Below, in pieces: positions 59,267 through 64,000 of a stretch of DNA of 64,000 nucleotides (its first letter is position 1; each line of letters opens with the position of its first letter). The notes below the pieces were generated by a model that had not been told where the DNA came from, ran no database searches, and saw only the letters and a list, made by a program, of their open reading frames with translations. Source of the DNA: Sulfurospirillum deleyianum DSM 6946 (lineage in GTDB: Bacteria; Campylobacterota; Campylobacteria; Campylobacterales; Sulfurospirillaceae). The stretch lies in contig NC_013512.1 in the NCBI RefSeq assembly GCF_000024885.1, forward strand, positions 868,001 through 932,000, read 5' to 3'. The position numbers were made by a program, and so were the translations under genes.

Positions 59267-59842
59267 ATGAGTATGTTTATGGAAAAGGGCAATATAAAAT
59301 ATAATTTTAGTGATCCACTAGAAGACTTAAAACGTATTCGAAAAACAAAAGAATTAAAAAAAATCAAGAGTATCCATAATATTTGGTTATTAACTGATGA
59401 AGAAATTCATAAAATTCGGTTACTCAATGTTTTTTTAACTGGCTTTGAAAAAGAATTAAAAACCAATGTTGTGCAAGTAATGCAAAATAGTAAAGAGTAT
59501 TGTCATATACATAAAGACCTTATATTTGATGAAGTGGAAGTTACTATAGGATTTTATCTTGATAAAAATGATCCCGAATATTTAGAAGATATGGACAATG
59601 TTATTTTAGAAATACATGATTATTTTTATGATGAAACATGGGACTATGGTATCGTAGATAATAACTGCCATAATGTGCTAGTAAATAAAGAAGGTCATGT
59701 TATGGAACAAGACAAACATTGCAGATTGATGCATGTATTGTATGATGATACAAATCTTTCATGGGATGAGATACTACGTATTGGAGCCATTACCATGGAG
59801 TATCAAGTTCTGTATAAAACACAATTTACAAAAATTTTCTAA
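59267..59842 (+). CDS. Hypothetical protein, about 191 aa
   Basis: I recognise no family. The protein is acidic, rich in Asp, Glu and aromatic residues, and has no membrane segment. AAGGAAGG upstream favours ATG 59267. A longer start at 59225 is possible. It follows sir2 by 84 bp on the same strand, so they may be co-expressed. Confidence 0.55.
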   Translation: MSMFMEKGNIKYNFSDPLEDLKRIRKTKELKKIKSIHNIWLLTDEEIHKIRLLNVFLTGFEKELKTNVVQVMQNSKEYCHIHKDLIFDEVEVTIGFYLDKNDPEYLEDMDNVILEIHDYFYDETWDYGIVDNNCHNVLVNKEGHVMEQDKHCRLMHVLYDDTNLSWDEILRIGAITMEYQVLYKTQFTKIF

Positions 59843-59908
59843 GGGAGCGTTCAAAAGCCTATGGTTCATTTTTCTTCTTATATCAAAGAAATCAAAAGCA
59901 AACTAAAT

Positions 59909-60100
59909 CTATGTGATTATAGGGAGTTCAAACCAGATATAATGATTCAATCCCTCTTTTTTTAACGTTAACGCCTCCTTTAATGCCACGTTTAACACTA
60001 CTGCTTTTTCAACAATCGCTTTTTCAATCTGCATCAAATAAGCATTTAAATTTCGAATTGCGGTGATCGTTTCATGGGTTACATTATCGTTTTTGTGCAC
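59909..60100 (-). CDS. Small hypothetical protein downstream of the IS-split gene
   Basis: A 63-codon frame starts with GTG at 60100 (AAAAGG upstream; alternative GTG at 60109) and encodes a helical protein VHKNDNVTHETITAI..., ending FELPIIT. Its start overlaps the 3' end of the interrupted gene (60084-60203), indicating an old two-gene operon with translational coupling. No family is recognised. Confidence 0.4.
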   Translation of the reverse strand: MHKNDNVTHETITAIRNLNAYLMQIEKAIVEKAVVLNVALKEALTLKKEGLNHYIWFELPIIT

Positions 60101-60203
60101 CGTTGACACCTTTTAATTGATAAAAAAATATACTCAGATAAATTTCATCAAGGCTCAATGTTTCATTGGTTTGAGTATCAAAAGTAAGATCATACTCATC
60201 GGC
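60084..60203 (-). pseudogene. 3' fragment of the gene interrupted by the IS21 element
   Basis: The minus strand from 60203 reads ADEYDLTFDTQTNETLSL and continues with DEIYLSIFFYQLKGVNGAQKR to a TAA. It begins exactly at the element's left end and is in frame with the fragment at 62306-62617 if the element is removed. Function is unknown. Confidence 0.7.
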
Positions 60204-60222
60204 TGTCAAGGGCGGAGTTAAA
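60204..60222. repeat. Left terminal inverted repeat of the IS21 element
   Basis: TGTCAAGGGCGGAGTTAAA, perfect complement of the right end. Confidence 0.93.
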
Positions 60223-60328
60223 ATGGGCAGTATAAAAAGCTGCTAAAAAGTAGTTTTTACAACCAAAAGCTTAAATGAGCAGATTAGTTCTGCTAAAGTC
60301 TTTTTTCAAATATATTGAAAGGAGACAG

Positions 60329-62247
<1,919 letters not shown>

Positions 62248-62286
62248 GGTTACGTTTCGTAATTTTTTTACGAAAAAACTGCTGAA

Positions 62287-62305
62287 TTTAACTCCGCCCT
62301 TGACA
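62287..62305. repeat. Right terminal inverted repeat of the IS21 element
   Basis: Perfect 19-bp complement of the left end. Confidence 0.93.
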
Positions 62306-62617
62306 TATAAAATACTCTTTTGTGTTGTACCCCACCACAAAGTCTCCATCAAAACCCAGTGATCCAATGTCTCCAATATGTTGAATGATCAATTGATATG
62401 CCAAAGAAGCTTCAGATGCAAGGATAAAAAAGCCATCCCTGACATTTGTGAGATGATGATTCAAAGTATGGAATCTTTCGATATGTTCATATTGTGCATG
62501 TGGTAAATACGCATCTAAAAAACGTTTTACAAATAAGGTTTGTTCTTTTTCGATTGCTCCAATAAAGAACAAAGACGTAGAAGAAGGTAAGGAAGATAAA
62601 AAAGTTAAATGTGGCAT
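62306..62617 (-). pseudogene. 5' fragment of the gene interrupted by the IS21 element
   Basis: From the ATG at 62617, 104 codons (MPHLTFLSSLPSSTSLFF... to VVGYNTKEYFI) run to the IS end, where the frame continues only five codons into the terminal repeat. With the fragment at 60084-60203 it would make a protein of about 143 aa of unknown family. Confidence 0.7.
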
Positions 62618-62636
62618 GATAAACCTTTAAAGAGTA

Positions 62637-62774
62637 ATGTTTGAACAACGAAATTCTAAAGTTTTATGTGGACATATTCATGTCGCATTAAAAAACGAAG
62701 ATGATATGCAACACCAAATTATCTTAGAAAGTGTTGTGGGTGAGTTTAGGAGATTGATGAAAAAAGCTGTTTAA
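62637..62774 (+). CDS. Possible 45-aa small protein
   Basis: ATG at 62637 opens MFEQRNSKVLCGHIHVALKN and ends in MKKAV. A weak SD (AAAGAG) is present. It is divergent from the interrupted gene with only 19 bp between them. No family recognised. Confidence 0.25.
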   Translation: MFEQRNSKVLCGHIHVALKNEDDMQHQIILESVVGEFRRLMKKAV

Positions 62775-62887
62775 AATTTACTATTGATTAACAAAGAGTT
62801 TGAAAACTATTTAATCTGTTATCTTATACTTTCACTACCAAGACAAAAACCTCCTTTTTGTGAATAATCTAACACTTTTTTATAACC

Positions 62888-62919
62888 AACGCTCGAATTG
62901 CCCGGTTCGAGCGTTTCTT
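62888..62919. terminator. Strong rho-independent terminator
   Basis: A 10-bp perfect stem AACGCTCGAA / TTCGAGCGTT (62888-62897 and 62906-62915) with an 8-nt loop is followed by TCTTTCTTTC. Confidence 0.75.
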
Positions 62920-62985
62920 TCTTTCAAAGTCTCAAATACACTTCATTTTAATCATAAATTAACTTAGGTTCATAATATTATTGGC

Positions 62986-62991
62986 TATAAT
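62986..62991 (+). promoter_or_regulatory. Probable -10 box
   Basis: TATAAT after TTGGC, about 185 bp upstream of the second DnaQ-like gene and 28 bp upstream of the 40-codon frame at 63019. Confidence 0.5.
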
Positions 62992-63060
62992 CGAATGAAT
63001 TAATCATAAAGAAGTATCGTGAGACTGATTCATTTTTCGGACACGTGTCAGACGAAGTAC

Positions 63061-63087
63061 AATTCTATACATATAGAATTTTTTTTA
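63061..63087 (+). terminator. AT-rich hairpin with T run
   Basis: AATTCTATA-CA-TATAGAATT (63061-63080) is followed by seven T. The stem has only one G-C pair per arm, so its strength is doubtful. With the promoter at 62986 it would delimit a short transcript. Confidence 0.4.
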
Positions 63088-63175
63088 AAAGCTTCTTGCA
63101 GATTTAGTAAACATGAAGATATAAGTTTGCCTCTAATATAAGGCGTTGACACTAAAATTAAAAGGAATATGCAGC

Positions 63176-63916
63176 ATGGCAAAATACATCTTGTTTGATA
63201 CCGAAACCACAGGAAATAACGAAGAAGATAGAATCATACAAATTGGTGCGATGATTGTTGATGCCAAAGGCCAAGTAGAAGTATTTGATGAGTTGTGTAG
63301 CACCGTGTTACCTATTAAAGTAGAGGCTATGGCTGTCCATGGAATTACTCCCAATTTAATTGAAGGCAAAGGCCTTTTTACTGATACCAATTTTTATAAA
63401 ACATTGCTTTCTCTCAATAATCAAGAAAATTACCTCATAGCGCATAATATGCCTTTTGATATGGGTATGTTGCAAAAAGAGGGATTTATTCCAGACCTTA
63501 AAATCATCGATACGCTTAGAGTTGCAAAGCATCTAATCCCAAATTCTCCATCAAAAGCACTTCAGTATCTTAGATATGATCTTGAACTCTACAAAAATGA
63601 ACAAGCTGAAGCAGATAAATACAATATAACGATAAAAGCACACGATGCGATTGGTGATGTTCTTGTTATGAAATTACTCTTGTCCAAGCTTGTAGTCCTT
63701 GTAAAAGAGAACTATCCAGATGTTAATCCAATGATAAAGATGGAAGAGCTTACTAGCACACCAATTTTTATAGAGACTTTTACTTTTGGTAAATACAAAG
63801 ATCGTAAAATTGCTGAAGTTTGCAATGAAGATATGGGTTATATAAATTGGATGAAGAAGAATATGGATTTAGATGAAGACATGAAATATACGCTTGATAA
63901 GATTATAAAGGGATAG
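63176..63916 (+). CDS. DnaQ-like 3'-5' exonuclease with DUF3820-like end (second copy)
   Basis: The 246-aa protein has ExoI FDTETTGNNEEDRIIQIGA, ExoII HNMPFDMGMLQKEG and ExoIII AHDAIGDVLVMKLLL, and a C-terminal FTFGKYKDRKIAEVCNEDMGYINWM typical of DUF3820. It is a paralogue of 43375-44253 with only one clear DUF3820 unit. AAGGAAT precedes the ATG at 63176. An earlier in-frame start at 63146 has no SD. No TTACATGTAA lies nearby, unlike the first copy. Confidence 0.85.
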   Translation: MAKYILFDTETTGNNEEDRIIQIGAMIVDAKGQVEVFDELCSTVLPIKVEAMAVHGITPNLIEGKGLFTDTNFYKTLLSLNNQENYLIAHNMPFDMGMLQKEGFIPDLKIIDTLRVAKHLIPNSPSKALQYLRYDLELYKNEQAEADKYNITIKAHDAIGDVLVMKLLLSKLVVLVKENYPDVNPMIKMEELTSTPIFIETFTFGKYKDRKIAEVCNEDMGYINWMKKNMDLDEDMKYTLDKIIKG

Positions 63917-64000
63917 TTAGTTGATCGAAGTACTGGTAGCTCCAAACCTTCAAACACAAAGATTTTAGAAACTATTGGCGTCTAACACAGGTTTATAAAC

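Larger units (their letters stand above)
62775..63175. other. Gap of 400 bp with hairpins and a promoter
   Basis: The gap holds a strong terminator (62888-62919), a TATAAT box (62986-62991), a GACACGTGTC palindrome (63040-63049) and an AT-rich hairpin with a T run (63061-63087). A 40-codon frame at 63019-63141 starts RLIHFSDT. No gene is firmly supported. Confidence 0.5.

Overview
The window looks like a chromosomal segment of a Campylobacterota (epsilonproteobacterial) species, most likely Sulfurospirillum or a close relative. This is an inference from AT-rich DNA, the protein families, the gene neighbourhood fliL-radA-ftsY, the size of RNase Y, and a very frequent palindrome TTACATGTAA. No database search was possible.

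Layout. 1-7.05 kb: housekeeping genes on the plus strand (minD end, minE, a polysaccharide deacetylase-like protein, dprA, a TauE/SafE permease, ruvX, a TRIC-like channel, argD, a MidA-like methyltransferase, thiS). 7.05-10.8 kb: a tightly overlapping minus-strand operon (tlpA-like, ftsY, radA, fliL, acpS). 10.9-18.5 kb: formyl-THF cyclo-ligase overlapping rny, an ABC exporter, a SYLF protein, a DedA protein, a phage-repressor-like S24 regulator with a possible divergent 34-aa ORF, a bile acid:sodium symporter-like protein and a cyclophilin. 18.6-23.3 kb: a signalling cluster (OmpR-like regulator facing a FIST - histidine kinase - REC/GGDEF/EAL operon).

23.9-39.7 kb: a complete type I CRISPR-Cas locus, best fit I-B (cas6, cas8b-like, cas7, cas5, cas3, cas4, cas1, cas2), followed by a very large array. 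I counted 110 intact 30-bp repeats plus one degenerate terminal repeat, giving 110 spacers. The locus looks mosaic: cas6 and cas4-cas1-cas2 share C-rich third positions and carry the TTACATGTAA palindrome, while cas8b-cas7-cas5-cas3 are AT-rich and lack it. The array records repeated encounters with related invaders: two pairs of near-identical spacers at separate places, one pair that is nearly reverse-complementary, and two tandem duplications. Its distal end runs into a broken D12-type adenine methylase.

39.7-53.2 kb: two tRNA genes, a RibBA-like protein, a Kef-type antiporter, a DnaQ-like nuclease, two small paralogous membrane proteins, and an operon of an HD-GYP response regulator with a 2035-aa hybrid kinase that has four tandem solute-binding sensor domains. 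53.4-64 kb: an accessory region without the palindrome. It holds a P-loop ATPase, a PcfJ-like protein, a PD-(D/E)XK nuclease-like protein, a WYL regulator next to a Sir2 protein, unknown small genes, an IS21-family element that splits a gene, and a second DnaQ-like nuclease.

The most unusual points are the palindrome, with about 25 exact copies that stop at accessory borders; the modular composition of the cas operon and the spacer relationships in the array; the four-sensor kinase; and the nuclease/PcfJ/ATPase and WYL-Sir2 gene groups, which resemble defence-island content but have no demonstrated function.
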